In this document: positions 1 through 8,784 of the stretch, one piece after another
Numbering within the stretch: the first letter of the stretch is position 1
Layout of the letters: every line of letters begins with the position of its first letter
Assembly: GCF_018502625.1 (NCBI RefSeq)
Contig: NZ_CP075566.1
Span: forward strand, 5,645,001 to 5,709,000
Source: Pseudomonas hormoni
GTDB taxonomy: Bacteria; Pseudomonadota; Gammaproteobacteria; Pseudomonadales; Pseudomonadaceae
Reading direction: 5' to 3'
Length of the DNA stretch: 64,000 nt
Position numbers and translations under genes: made by a program
Notes under the pieces: model-generated
What the model was told of the DNA's origin: nothing
The model's input: only the letters and a program-made list of their open reading frames with translations
Database searches by the model: none

Positions 1-611
1 GAGGCGCCGCTTTCGCGCACCAGGTTCGCGGTGATCAACAAATCCTTGGAACGCCCGGATTGGGAAATGCAGATCGCCACGTCGGTCGGCTTCAACGTGA
101 CCGCCGACATCGCCTGCATGTGCGGGTCGGAATACGCGGCCGCCGTCAGCAGCAAACGGAAGAATTTGTGCTGGGCATCCGCAGCCACGGCACCCGAGGC
201 GCCAAAGCCATAAAACTCGACACGCTGGGCCTGGGACATCAGCGACACCGCGCGCTGCAACTCCACCGGATCGAGCTTCTCGCGAACCTCCATCAGGGTG
301 TGCAGGGTGGTGTCGAAAATTTTCAGGCTGTAGTCGGCGACCGAGTCGTCTTCATGGATCGCAAACTGGCCGAAGCTCGCACCGGCCGCGAGGCTCTGCG
401 CCAGCTTCAGTTTCAGATCCTGAAACCCGGAGCAACCAATGGCGCGGCAGAACCGCACGATGGTCGGCTCGCTGATGCCCACACTGTGGGCCAGGTCGGC
501 CATGGAACTGTGCATCACCGCCGCTGGATCAAGCAGCACGTGGTCGGCGACCTTCAGCTCCGACTTGCGTAACAGGTGGCGTGACTGGGCGATGTGTTGC
601 AGCAGATTCAA
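1..611 (-). CDS. rccR: RpiR-family transcriptional regulator, RccR-like (3' end cut by window edge)
   Basis: The window holds the first 203 codons; the C-terminus lies to the left. An N-terminal RpiR-type helix-turn-helix (about residues 1-75) is followed by the start of a SIS sugar-phosphate-binding domain. I chose the TTG at 611 because AAAGAG lies just upstream and the protein then begins MNLLQHIAQSR. It looks like P. aeruginosa PA5438 / P. fluorescens RccR, a repressor that responds to the Entner-Doudoroff intermediate KDPG and controls pyruvate and glyoxylate-shunt genes. The family and its location near uvrD support this more than hexR, which normally sits beside zwf. A palindrome 47 bp upstream suggests autoregulation. 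The identity comes from memory of the family, not from a search. Confidence 0.8.
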   Translation of the reverse strand, partial: MNLLQHIAQSRHLLRKSELKVADHVLLDPAAVMHSSMADLAHSVGISEPTIVRFCRAIGCSGFQDLKLKLAQSLAAGASFGQFAIHEDDSVADYSLKIFDTTLHTLMEVREKLDPVELQRAVSLMSQAQRVEFYGFGASGAVAADAQHKFFRLLLTAAAYSDPHMQAMSAVTLKPTDVAICISQSGRSKDLLITANLVRESGA

Positions 612-964
612 GGTCTGGACTCTTTGTTATTGGCAGGCGCCGGGGATGTAGCAAGCTTGTAGTTATACTACATGAATCGGCTTTTTGCCTGCTCAATGCG
701 TAACCGAATCCCTCGTTTTCAGGCGTGCGCGCTCCATGTAGCACTCATTGTCAGAGCGTCAGCGCAACCGAAGCGGACCCTTGAAGCAGACAATCACCCC
801 CGATCGACCTACTCGAAGCTTCCGGAGCTTAGTTGTTAGAAGAACAAACGAATGAAACACTCGTACTTACAAATACAACTAACAAGCCTCTTCCAAAAAC
901 AACTCCGCCTAGTTACTTTGATCGTGCAGGACGCAATCAAACTTAATTACAGGAGTTACACACT
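612..964. other. Intergenic region with no gene seen
   Basis: This 353-bp stretch separates the rccR-like gene from the small plus-strand gene. It carries the palindrome at 658-672. From about 835 it becomes clearly AT-rich, which fits a promoter region for the downstream gene. Reading frames in it are short, lack ribosome binding sites and do not resemble proteins. Confidence 0.6.
658..672. promoter_or_regulatory. Palindromic operator candidate for the RccR-like repressor
   Basis: TGTAGTTATACTACA is a perfect inverted repeat with 6-bp arms and a 3-bp centre, 47 bp upstream of the rccR-like TTG start. RpiR-family dimers bind such sites, and from memory RccR operators have TGTAGT/ACTACA arms. 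Autoregulation is inferred. Confidence 0.6.
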
Positions 965-1279
965 ATGAGCATTAAAACCAAAAGCTGGACCGCACAAATT
1001 GACCGCATGCCTGGCGAAGCTTCTTTCCGCACCTTTGGCACCGTAACCGTTGCACACACAGGCATTACCCCTAAACTGGTGATGACTGCGATGCAGGATA
1101 AATCCTTTGATCTGCGACTGGAGTTGCTGCTCGAAAACTCCAACGAAGTTTCGTTGCAAGTTGAAACGGACAAAGTTGTTGAATATAAAGTACCGGGGAA
1201 TTCTAATGTTTCCGGTGTGAGCATTTTCTATAAGGGTGAATTAATTCATCACATCGATGATGTTCTGATTACAAACTAA
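965..1279 (+). CDS. Small hypothetical protein, AT-rich orphan
   Basis: This 104-residue protein has AGGAG about 9 bases before its ATG, and a hairpin terminator follows the stop, so it looks like a real monocistronic gene. There is no signal peptide or membrane segment. The pattern of alternating polar and hydrophobic residues suggests a small all-beta fold. Base composition of the gene and its upstream region is visibly more AT-rich than the neighbours, a possible sign of horizontal acquisition. I do not recognise the family. Confidence 0.65.
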   Translation: MSIKTKSWTAQIDRMPGEASFRTFGTVTVAHTGITPKLVMTAMQDKSFDLRLELLLENSNEVSLQVETDKVVEYKVPGNSNVSGVSIFYKGELIHHIDDVLITN

Positions 1280-1290
1280 GTCTATAAATA

Positions 1291-1319
1291 CCTTCCCGTC
1301 ACTTTACGTGGCGGGAAGG
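1291..1319. terminator. Hairpin terminator between converging genes
   Basis: CCTTCCCGTCAC pairs with GTGGCGGGAAGG around a short TTTAC loop. It lies 11 bp after the small gene and 20 bp beyond the end of the opposing GGDEF/EAL gene, so it may serve both. The T-tract is weak on the plus strand. Confidence 0.65.
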
Positions 1320-1339
1320 CGTTATTGTGCGACGTACTT

Positions 1340-4207
1340 TCAGTCGGCGGATTGCGCTCGCAGAAGGTCCGCCAACCCACTCGCTTCTATCGGACGACTG
1401 ATCAGATACCCCTGCACTTCATCACAGCGTTCAACCTTCAAAAACTCAAGCTGCTCCGACCGCTCCACACCTTCAGCCACTACCTTCAACGACAACCCGT
1501 GAGCCATCGCAATGATCGCCTGGGTAATCGCCGCATCCACGCTACCCTCCCCCAGACCACGGATAAACGCCTGATCGATCTTCACGTAATCCACCGGAAT
1601 ACGCTTGAGGTAACTCAGGGACGAATACCCGGTGCCAAAATCGTCGATGGCCAGTTTCACCCCAAGATCACGCAACTGCTGGAAGGTAGCGATGATGTGT
1701 TCGACGCTGTCCAGCAACTGGCTTTCCGTGAGTTCCAGTTCGAGGTAGTGCGGCGCCAGGCCGGTTTCCTCCAACACCTGGCGCACCAGGCTGACCAGCT
1801 TGCCCTGCCGCAACTGATGCACCGACAAATTGACCGACACCCGAATCGGTTCCAGCCCCTGACGCTGCCATTCGCAGGCCTGCCAGCACGCCTGACGCAA
1901 CACGAACTCGCCGATCGGGCCGATCAGGCCGGTTTCCTCGGCCAGGCCGATAAAGTCGCCTGGCGGCACGCTGCCCATGGTCGGATGATCCCAGCGCACC
2001 AAGGCCTCGGCGGCATTCAGCCGGCCCGTGGCGAGGCAGAGTTTCGGTTGGTAAAACACCTTCAGCTGCTTCTCTTCTATTGCTTTACGCAGCTGGTTTT
2101 CCAGCTGCAAGCGCTGGAGCGTGCTGGCTTGCAGGCTGTCGGTGTAGAACTGGAAGTTGTTGCCGCCCAAGTGTTTGGCATGTTGCATGGCCATGTTCGA
2201 CTGGCTCACCAGCGCAGAAATTTCCCGCGCGTTGTCCGGCAACATGCTGATGCCCATGGAGGCGCTGACGACCAGCTCATGCCCTTCGACAGTCACAGGC
2301 ACACGCAATTTGGTCGACAGGCGCGTCGCCACTCGCGCCAGGCTTGAGAGGCTGCCGTAAGTATCGAACAGCACCGCGAACTCATCGCCGGACAATCGCG
2401 CAATGGTGTCCGCTTCCGGCAGCGCATTGACCAGCCGCCGGGCCATCTTCTGTAACAGCTGGTCAGCAATTTCATGGCCAAGGCTGTCGTTGAGCAACTT
2501 GAAGCGGTCCAGGTTGATGTGCAACAACGCCAGACTTCGCCCGCCCTGGCGCACGCGTTGATGGGCCTCGCGCAAGCGTTCGCGGAACAACGAACGATTG
2601 GCCAGGCCGGTCAGTTCATCGTAGTGAGTCAGATAACGCATGCGCTCTTCGGATTCGCGTCGCGCCGAGAGATCGGCGAAGAAACCGACGATATGGCTGA
2701 CATTCCCCCGCGCATCGCGCACGGTATTGAGTTGCAGCCATTGCGGATACAGCTCGCCGTTCTTGCGGGTTTCCACCAGTTCGCCCTGCCAACTGCCGTG
2801 TTGCTCCAGCGCCTGATGAATCGCCCCGTAGTGGCGACGGGCGTCGCGACTGCACGGCAACTCCACCACATTGCGCCCGAGCATGTCGTCGATGTCATAG
2901 CCCGTTAAGCGGCTGAACGCCTGGTTGACCGCGATGAGTGCGTAATTCGGATCGAAAATCATGATGCCTTCGCTGGCCGCCTCGAACACCGTCGCGGCCA
3001 ATTGCTGCTGCGCTTCCAGGCTCTTGCTGGCACTGATGTCACGACGGGTGCCGACCATGCGGATCACCCGGCCGCTTTCGCTGCGCTCAACCGCTCGACC
3101 ACGGTCCTCGATCCAGACCCAATGACCATCGCCATGGCGCACGCGGTATTCAATCTGATAATCCTCGCTGCGGCCCTTCAAATGCTCGACCAGCGCGCGC
3201 TTCAGCGACGGTAAATCCTCGGGGTGCAGGCGCGGCTTGAGGTGACGCAACATGGCCGTCACGAACTCCGGCTCCAGGCCGAACAATTCCTGAATATGGG
3301 TGTGATGGACTTCGTCGGTTTGCAGGTTCCAGTCCCATAGCCCCAGCTCACTGGCCTTCAAGGCCAGCGCCAGACGCGCTTCACTTTTGCTCAGGGCCTG
3401 GTTGGCCGCGTCCAGTTCCAGGCTGCGCTGGGCGACGCGGCTTTCGAGCCCGATCTGAATTTCACGCAACTCGTCTTCGGCGCGACGGCGCTGATCGATT
3501 TCCCTGGCCAGTTCGTGATTCAGCTGTTCGCTACGGCTTTGGGTCTGCTGCAGGTGTTCGATCAGTGCCTGATTCTGGAAACGTCGCAACAACCCTCGAT
3601 CAATCAGCCGATTGACCTGCCAGGCAACCACGCTCAACGCCCCCAGCAAGATCAGCCCGAACCAGCCCCAGCCCTGCTCCTGCTGGTCGCCGCCCCAGAA
3701 TAGATAGGCGATGGCCGGCAACAGACATGGCAAGGTAAAGGATAGAAATGCCGGCAGACTGACCGCGTAGGCCACGCTGGCCGAGAGGGCTGCCGCGCCG
3801 ATCAGGCCGAACACCCAGGCTTGCTGGATGAAATTGTCGGCGGGCACCAGGGCGATACCGGCGCCTGCCAGGGTCAGGCCAGTCATGGCCGAACCCAGCA
3901 AAAACATGCGACGCCAGATTGGATGCGCCTGACGATTGGGAATGGCCGAATCGAAAGCGGCGACCTGAATCACCCGCAACGCCACCAGCGACAGCAGCCA
4001 CACCAGCCAGACGCTGACCAGGAAGTAGCGCTGCGGACTCCAGAGCAATCCCGCGCACACCAGGCCATTGATCAGCATGAACAGCGTAGGCAGCAGCGAG
4101 CCCTGATAAAGGAGGCGCGTGCGCTCGACCGCCATTTCCATGGCGTACTGTTTGCGGATAACCCGGGGCTCCACAGTGGGGCCCGACAGGTCGGTGCTGA
4201 GGGTCAT
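1340..4207 (-). CDS. Membrane-bound PAS-PAS-GGDEF-EAL protein, c-di-GMP metabolism
   Basis: A protein of about 955 residues: N-terminal polytopic membrane region (roughly 35-210, MASE-like), coiled coil (about 215-285), two PAS domains (about 290-530), GGDEF (about 540-700) and EAL (about 710-950). The cyclase signature reads RLSGDEF, with Ser for the first Gly, a variant found in some active cyclases. The EAL half keeps EALVRW, NLS, ELTES, DDFGTGYSSL, the KID lysine and EGVE, so phosphodiesterase activity is likely. The frame is open further upstream to 4270; I prefer the internal ATG at 4207 (MTLSTDLSG), where the extra 21 residues look untypical, but no strong ribosome binding site decides it. 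It lies next to uvrD as in other pseudomonads. Confidence 0.88.
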   Translation of the reverse strand: MTLSTDLSGPTVEPRVIRKQYAMEMAVERTRLLYQGSLLPTLFMLINGLVCAGLLWSPQRYFLVSVWLVWLLSLVALRVIQVAAFDSAIPNRQAHPIWRRMFLLGSAMTGLTLAGAGIALVPADNFIQQAWVFGLIGAAALSASVAYAVSLPAFLSFTLPCLLPAIAYLFWGGDQQEQGWGWFGLILLGALSVVAWQVNRLIDRGLLRRFQNQALIEHLQQTQSRSEQLNHELAREIDQRRRAEDELREIQIGLESRVAQRSLELDAANQALSKSEARLALALKASELGLWDWNLQTDEVHHTHIQELFGLEPEFVTAMLRHLKPRLHPEDLPSLKRALVEHLKGRSEDYQIEYRVRHGDGHWVWIEDRGRAVERSESGRVIRMVGTRRDISASKSLEAQQQLAATVFEAASEGIMIFDPNYALIAVNQAFSRLTGYDIDDMLGRNVVELPCSRDARRHYGAIHQALEQHGSWQGELVETRKNGELYPQWLQLNTVRDARGNVSHIVGFFADLSARRESEERMRYLTHYDELTGLANRSLFRERLREAHQRVRQGGRSLALLHINLDRFKLLNDSLGHEIADQLLQKMARRLVNALPEADTIARLSGDEFAVLFDTYGSLSSLARVATRLSTKLRVPVTVEGHELVVSASMGISMLPDNAREISALVSQSNMAMQHAKHLGGNNFQFYTDSLQASTLQRLQLENQLRKAIEEKQLKVFYQPKLCLATGRLNAAEALVRWDHPTMGSVPPGDFIGLAEETGLIGPIGEFVLRQACWQACEWQRQGLEPIRVSVNLSVHQLRQGKLVSLVRQVLEETGLAPHYLELELTESQLLDSVEHIIATFQQLRDLGVKLAIDDFGTGYSSLSYLKRIPVDYVKIDQAFIRGLGEGSVDAAITQAIIAMAHGLSLKVVAEGVERSEQLEFLKVERCDEVQGYLISRPIEASGLADLLRAQSAD

Positions 4208-4465
4208 AGGCAATGTTCTTGTTCTTATAATGATGAGCATGAGCCCGAAACGTGAACGGAGCATACACAAGCCAATGCCCTTACCAAACTGCTCCAGATC
4301 ATAATTTCTACGAAAGCCCGGAGCCCTTTTGCCCCCTGAAAACGCTGGAAGCGAGCCCCGCCAACGCTTGCAGCCAGTGACCGACCGGTCGTCCTGCGCT
4401 TATCTTTCATCGGCTAAAGCAAAGCGGGGTTTGCCCGGTGTGACGCGGCCCCCTAGAATGCCCCG

Positions 4466-6649
4466 ATGCGCGATGATCTCTCCCTTCTGCTGAACTCCCT
4501 CAACGATGCCCAACGCCAGGCCGTAGCTGCCTCCGTGGGTCGTCAGTTGGTCCTGGCCGGTGCTGGTTCCGGTAAAACCCGAGTGCTGGTGCACCGTATC
4601 GCCTGGTTGATCCAGGTCGAAAACGCCTCGCCCCACTCAATCCTGTCGGTGACATTCACCAACAAGGCCGCTGCCGAGATGCGTCATCGCATCGAGCAGC
4701 TGATGGGTATCAACCCGGCCGGCATGTGGGTCGGCACCTTCCACGGCCTGGCGCACCGCTTGCTGCGGGCGCACTGGCAGGAAGCCGGCCTGAGCCAGAC
4801 CTTCCAGATTCTCGACAGCGACGACCAGCAACGACTGGTTAAACGCGTGATCCGCGAGTTGGGGCTGGACGAGCAACGCTGGCCGGCCCGTCAGGCCCAG
4901 TGGTTTATCAACGGGCAGAAAGACGAAGGTCTGCGCCCGCAACATATTCAAGCCAGCGGCGATCTGTTCCTGGCCACCATGCGTAGCATTTACGAAGCCT
5001 ATGAGGCCGCGTGCCTGCGCGCCGGCGTCATCGACTTTTCCGAATTGCTGCTGCGCGCCCTCGATCTGTGGCGCGATCACCCTGGGCTGCTGGCGCACTA
5101 TCAGAAGCGCTTCCGGCACATTCTGGTGGACGAGTTCCAGGACACCAACGCCGTGCAGTACGCCTGGTTGCGTCTACTGGCCAAGGGCGGCGACAGCCTG
5201 ATGGTGGTCGGCGACGACGATCAGTCGATCTACGGCTGGCGCGGCGCGAAAATCGAGAACATCTATCAGTACTCCGACGATTTCCCGGACGCCGAGACCA
5301 TCCGCCTGGAGCAGAACTACCGTTCCACCGCCGGGATTCTCAAGGCTGCCAACGCCCTGATCGCCAATAACACCGGGCGCATGGGCAAAGAGCTGTGGAC
5401 CGACGGTGGCGAAGGCGAAGCGATCAATCTGTACGCCGCGTTCAACGAACACGACGAAGCTCGTTATGTGGTGGAAACCATTGAAAGCGCGCTGAAAACC
5501 GGCCTGGCTCGCAGCGATATCGCGATTTTGTACCGCTCGAACGCCCAATCGCGCGTTTTGGAAGAAGCCTTGCTGCGTGAGCGCATTCCGTACCGCATCT
5601 ATGGTGGTCAGCGTTTCTTCGAACGAGCTGAAATCAAGAACGCCATGGCTTACCTGCGTTTGCTGGAAGGCCGTGGCAACGATGCAGCGCTGGAGCGGGT
5701 GATCAACGTTCCGGCCCGTGGCATCGGCGAGAAAACCGTTGAAGCGATTCGCGACCATGCGCGCCACAGCGATGTGTCGATGTGGGAAGCGATGCGCTTG
5801 CTGGTCGCGAATAAAGGGCTGACCGGCCGTGCCGCCGGCGCGCTTGGTGCGTTTATTGAGCTGATCGAGAACCTCGCCGCCAAGTGCGTGGAAATGCCGC
5901 TGCACTTGATGACCCAGACCGTCATCGAGCAGTCCGGACTGATTGCCTACCACGAAGCGGAAAAAGGCGAGAAAGGCCAGGCACGGGTAGAAAACCTTGA
6001 GGAACTGGTCAGCGCCGCGCGCAACTTCGAAAACTCGGAAGAGGATGAAGACCTGACGCCACTGGCGGCGTTCCTCGGCCACGCGTCGCTGGAGGCTGGC
6101 GATACTCAGGCCGACGAGCACGAAGACAGCATTCAGTTGATGACCTTGCACAGCGCCAAGGGCCTGGAATTCCCTTACGTGTTCCTGGTGGGCATGGAAG
6201 AAGGGCTGTTCCCGCACAAGATGAGCCTGGAAGAGCCGGGACGTCTTGAAGAGGAACGTCGTTTGGCCTATGTCGGTATCACCCGCGCCATGCAGAACCT
6301 GGTGATGACCTATGCTGAAACCCGACGCCTGTATGGCAGTGAGACCTACAACAAGGTGTCGCGTTTCGTACGTGAAGTACCGAAAGGCCTGATCCAGGAA
6401 GTGCGGCTGTCCAACAGCGTCAGCCGTCCGTTTGGCGGCGGTCAGCAGCAGAGTTCCAGCAGCCTGTTCGGCGGTAGTGAAATTCCGGACACCGGATTCA
6501 GCCTCGGCCAGGCCGTTCGGCATTCGGTGTTCGGCGACGGCGTGATCCTGAACTTCGAAGGCGCCGGGGCTCAGGCCCGGGTGCAGGTGAACTTCAGCGA
6601 AGGCAGCAAGTGGCTGATGCTGGGTTACGCGAAGCTGGAAGCGATCTAA
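4466..6649 (+). CDS. uvrD: DNA helicase II UvrD
   Basis: A 727-residue superfamily 1A 3'-5' helicase that unwinds DNA in nucleotide excision and methyl-directed mismatch repair. Visible motifs: Walker A GAGSGKT near the N-terminus, motif Ia TFTNKAAAEM, motif II VDEFQDTN, motif III GDDDQSIYGWRGA, motif IV QNYRST, motif V TLHSAKGLEF and motif VI VGITRA. The last 60 residues form the usual C-terminal Tudor-like segment. Length matches Pseudomonas UvrD. It is transcribed alone, divergently from the GGDEF/EAL gene across about 260 bp with no other gene. Confidence 0.97.
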   Translation: MRDDLSLLLNSLNDAQRQAVAASVGRQLVLAGAGSGKTRVLVHRIAWLIQVENASPHSILSVTFTNKAAAEMRHRIEQLMGINPAGMWVGTFHGLAHRLLRAHWQEAGLSQTFQILDSDDQQRLVKRVIRELGLDEQRWPARQAQWFINGQKDEGLRPQHIQASGDLFLATMRSIYEAYEAACLRAGVIDFSELLLRALDLWRDHPGLLAHYQKRFRHILVDEFQDTNAVQYAWLRLLAKGGDSLMVVGDDDQSIYGWRGAKIENIYQYSDDFPDAETIRLEQNYRSTAGILKAANALIANNTGRMGKELWTDGGEGEAINLYAAFNEHDEARYVVETIESALKTGLARSDIAILYRSNAQSRVLEEALLRERIPYRIYGGQRFFERAEIKNAMAYLRLLEGRGNDAALERVINVPARGIGEKTVEAIRDHARHSDVSMWEAMRLLVANKGLTGRAAGALGAFIELIENLAAKCVEMPLHLMTQTVIEQSGLIAYHEAEKGEKGQARVENLEELVSAARNFENSEEDEDLTPLAAFLGHASLEAGDTQADEHEDSIQLMTLHSAKGLEFPYVFLVGMEEGLFPHKMSLEEPGRLEEERRLAYVGITRAMQNLVMTYAETRRLYGSETYNKVSRFVREVPKGLIQEVRLSNSVSRPFGGGQQQSSSSLFGGSEIPDTGFSLGQAVRHSVFGDGVILNFEGAGAQARVQVNFSEGSKWLMLGYAKLEAI

Positions 6650-6666
6650 GGGCCACAGAGGTCTAA

Positions 6667-6692
6667 TGTGTGCGGGCTTGCCCGCTCCCACA
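6667..6692. repeat. Single REP-like palindrome
   Basis: TGTGTGCGGGCTTGCCCGCTCCCACA is a compact palindromic element of the Pseudomonas REP type, 17 bp after the uvrD stop. It could double as a weak terminator or 3'-end stabiliser. Confidence 0.55.
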
Positions 6693-6727
6693 AGGTTAGG
6701 GTTGGCTGATCTGCAAGGAAACAACCT

Positions 6728-7168
6728 ATGGGCTCAGGCTTCTTTTCTTCCTGGACATTCTGGGCCCTGATGTCAGCCGCTTTCGCGGCAATGACCGCTA
6801 TCTTCGCCAAGATCGGCATCGAAAACGTCAATTCCGATTTCGCCACCCTGCTACGTACAGTCGTGGTACTGGTCAGCCTGGCCTTGATTTTGTACGCCAC
6901 GGGCCAATATCAGTCATTAGGATCGATCTCAGCCAGGAGCTACCTGTTCCTGCTGCTGTCGGGACTGGCCACCGGCGCCTCGTGGATCTGCTACTTCCGC
7001 GCGTTGAAACTGGGGCCGGCCTCGCTGGTGGCTCCGGTAGACAAACTCAGCGTGGTTCTGGTGGCGGTGCTTGGCGTGATCCTGCTGGGCGAAAAACTTG
7101 ATCTGCGCCAGTGGGGCGGGATCGGCCTGATCACCGCCGGTGTTGTGATGCTGGCGCTGCGACGCTAG
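6728..7168 (+). CDS. Half-size EamA/DMT-family transporter
   Basis: The 146-residue product is almost entirely hydrophobic, with about five membrane helices, and matches one half of the usual ten-helix drug/metabolite transporter fold. Half-size EamA proteins probably act as dimers. It ends with the typical helix followed by a short basic tail. AAGGA precedes the ATG. Substrate cannot be predicted. Confidence 0.85.
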   Translation: MGSGFFSSWTFWALMSAAFAAMTAIFAKIGIENVNSDFATLLRTVVVLVSLALILYATGQYQSLGSISARSYLFLLLSGLATGASWICYFRALKLGPASLVAPVDKLSVVLVAVLGVILLGEKLDLRQWGGIGLITAGVVMLALRR

Positions 7169-7347
7169 ACACCCTCCCACAGAACTTATCCATTCATCCT
7201 ACAGACCAAAGTTAACAGGCCTTATTGCGCTGACTGAAGCTGAACGCAACCTGTCAGGCAAAAGCCCGAAACACTCTGCCGCTAGCCAGTAACACTTCAG
7301 CTGTGCAACATGGCGCGCGTGCCATCCACAAAATGGGAATTCCCTTT

Positions 7348-8220
7348 ATGAAACGTTTTCTTAGCATCGCCATGGCGTTGTGCATCGGCCTGACGATGAG
7401 CCTCGACGCCAACGCCAAGCGCTTTGGTGGCGGCAAGAGCTCCGGCGCTGCGCCGACTCACCAGACCAGCCAAATGGCTCCTTCTTCTGCTGCAGGCGGC
7501 GCTGCTGCCACTGCGGGCGCGGCGGGTGCCGCTGGCGCTGCCGCCAAGGCCGGCGGTGCTTCGCGCTGGCTCGGCCCTCTGGCCGGCATCGCGGCCGGTG
7601 GCCTGCTGGCTTCCATGTTCATGGGCGGCGGCTTCCAGGGCATGCAGATCTTCGACATCCTGATCATGGCGGTCATCGCCTTCCTGGTCTTCCGTTTCAT
7701 CGCCGCTCGTCGTCGCAAGCAGCAGGAGCACATGGCTCCGGCTGGCGCCCCGATGCAGCGTGAAGTATTCGAGCAGAAGCCAACCGCCATGGGTTCGATC
7801 TTCGGCGGTTCGGCCGCACCGGTTGCCGCTCGTCCGGTGATCAATGCGCCAGCCTGGTTCAATGAAAAGAACTTCATTGAAGCGGCCCGCAACCACTTCC
7901 AGTCCCTGCAGCAACACTGGGACGCCAACGAAATGGACAAGATCGCCGAGTTCGTGACCCCGCAACTGCTCGAGTTCCTCAAGCGCGAACGTGCCGATCT
8001 GGGTGAAGGTTTCCAGTCCACCTACATTGATAACCTCAATGTTCAACTGGACGGCGTCGATGATCGTGCGGACAAGACCATTGCCACCCTGACCTTCAGC
8101 GGTGTGTCGAAGACTTCGCGCTTCGACCAGGGCGAAGTGTTCAGCGAAAGCTGGAACATGGAACGTGCACAGGGCGAAAACCAGCCTTGGCTGGTTGCCG
8201 GTATCCGCCAGAACGGCTGA
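7348..8220 (+). CDS. Tim44-like domain membrane protein
   Basis: A 290-residue protein with an N-terminal signal or anchor (MKRFLSIAMALCIGLTMSLD...), an Ala/Gly-rich low-complexity stretch (about 25-75), a transmembrane segment (about 90-120) followed by basic RRRKQQ, and a C-terminal Tim44/MBA1-like domain (about 180-290). Bacterial members are membrane-associated and poorly characterised. Frames open upstream to 7303, but the signal peptide fits the ATG at 7348. A strong terminator follows. Confidence 0.85.
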   Translation: MKRFLSIAMALCIGLTMSLDANAKRFGGGKSSGAAPTHQTSQMAPSSAAGGAAATAGAAGAAGAAAKAGGASRWLGPLAGIAAGGLLASMFMGGGFQGMQIFDILIMAVIAFLVFRFIAARRRKQQEHMAPAGAPMQREVFEQKPTAMGSIFGGSAAPVAARPVINAPAWFNEKNFIEAARNHFQSLQQHWDANEMDKIAEFVTPQLLEFLKRERADLGEGFQSTYIDNLNVQLDGVDDRADKTIATLTFSGVSKTSRFDQGEVFSESWNMERAQGENQPWLVAGIRQNG

Positions 8221-8246
8221 ACCGACCCGCGTTAAATGTGTCGCAA

Positions 8247-8274
8247 TAAAACCCCGGCCTCGGCCGGGGTTTTC
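8247..8274 (+). terminator. Rho-independent terminator of the Tim44-domain gene
   Basis: Stem ACCCCGGCC/GGCCGGGGT with flanking A and T runs, 27 bp after the stop codon. It is a near-textbook intrinsic terminator. Confidence 0.9.
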
Positions 8275-8355
8275 TATTTCGCGGTTGCATCTATAGCGAG
8301 CTACTGTATAAACCGCCCCAACTAAACCGCGCCATCAAGCAAGAGGTTCCCGGAC

Positions 8356-8763
8356 GTGGAAGAAATCATCGAACAACTGCGTGAAGCCAACGAACCGGTA
8401 CCGGTCCCCTTGGAGTTGCCCGACGAAGATCTGCTGGTCGAAATCGAAGAACAACTGTTCATCGACATCCCGTTTGTCTTCAGAGAGTTTTTGCTGACCG
8501 TCAGCGACGTGGTCTACGGCAGCCTGGAACCGGTGACCGTCACCGACCCGCAATCCCACACTTACCTGCCGGACGTTGCCGCCAACGCCTGGGATGCCGG
8601 CGTTGACCGCAGCATGATCCCGATCTGCCAGGACGGTGACGACTACTACTTGGTCGAAGAAGACGGCACCGTGGTGCTGTGGCAGGCCGAAGAAGAACTG
8701 ATCGCCGAAGAAACCTGGGAATCGGTGTGGCACTGGGCGCGGGACGTCTGGCTGGAAAGCTGA
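8356..8763 (+). CDS. SMI1/KNR4 (SUKH)-family protein
   Basis: A strongly acidic 135-residue protein with the SUKH layout: an N-terminal helix, IPFVFREFLLTVSDVVYGSLEPVT, and a C-terminal beta region with DGDDYYLVEEDGTVVLW. The start is GTG with AAGAGG about 10 bases upstream. Many SUKH proteins are immunity proteins for polymorphic toxins, but no toxin gene is adjacent and this copy sits among housekeeping genes, so an immunity role is unproven. Confidence 0.82.
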   Translation: MEEIIEQLREANEPVPVPLELPDEDLLVEIEEQLFIDIPFVFREFLLTVSDVVYGSLEPVTVTDPQSHTYLPDVAANAWDAGVDRSMIPICQDGDDYYLVEEDGTVVLWQAEEELIAEETWESVWHWARDVWLES

Positions 8764-8784
8764 GCCGTCTAATACGCCGTGTGG

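Noticed and set aside
5174-6724. A 516-codon minus-strand frame
   Set aside because: It lies wholly opposite uvrD, whose helicase motifs are complete, and shows no protein-like features.
8356-8763. SMI1/KNR4 protein as part of a toxin-immunity system
   Set aside because: No polymorphic toxin, Rhs or secretion gene lies nearby; neighbours are core genes.
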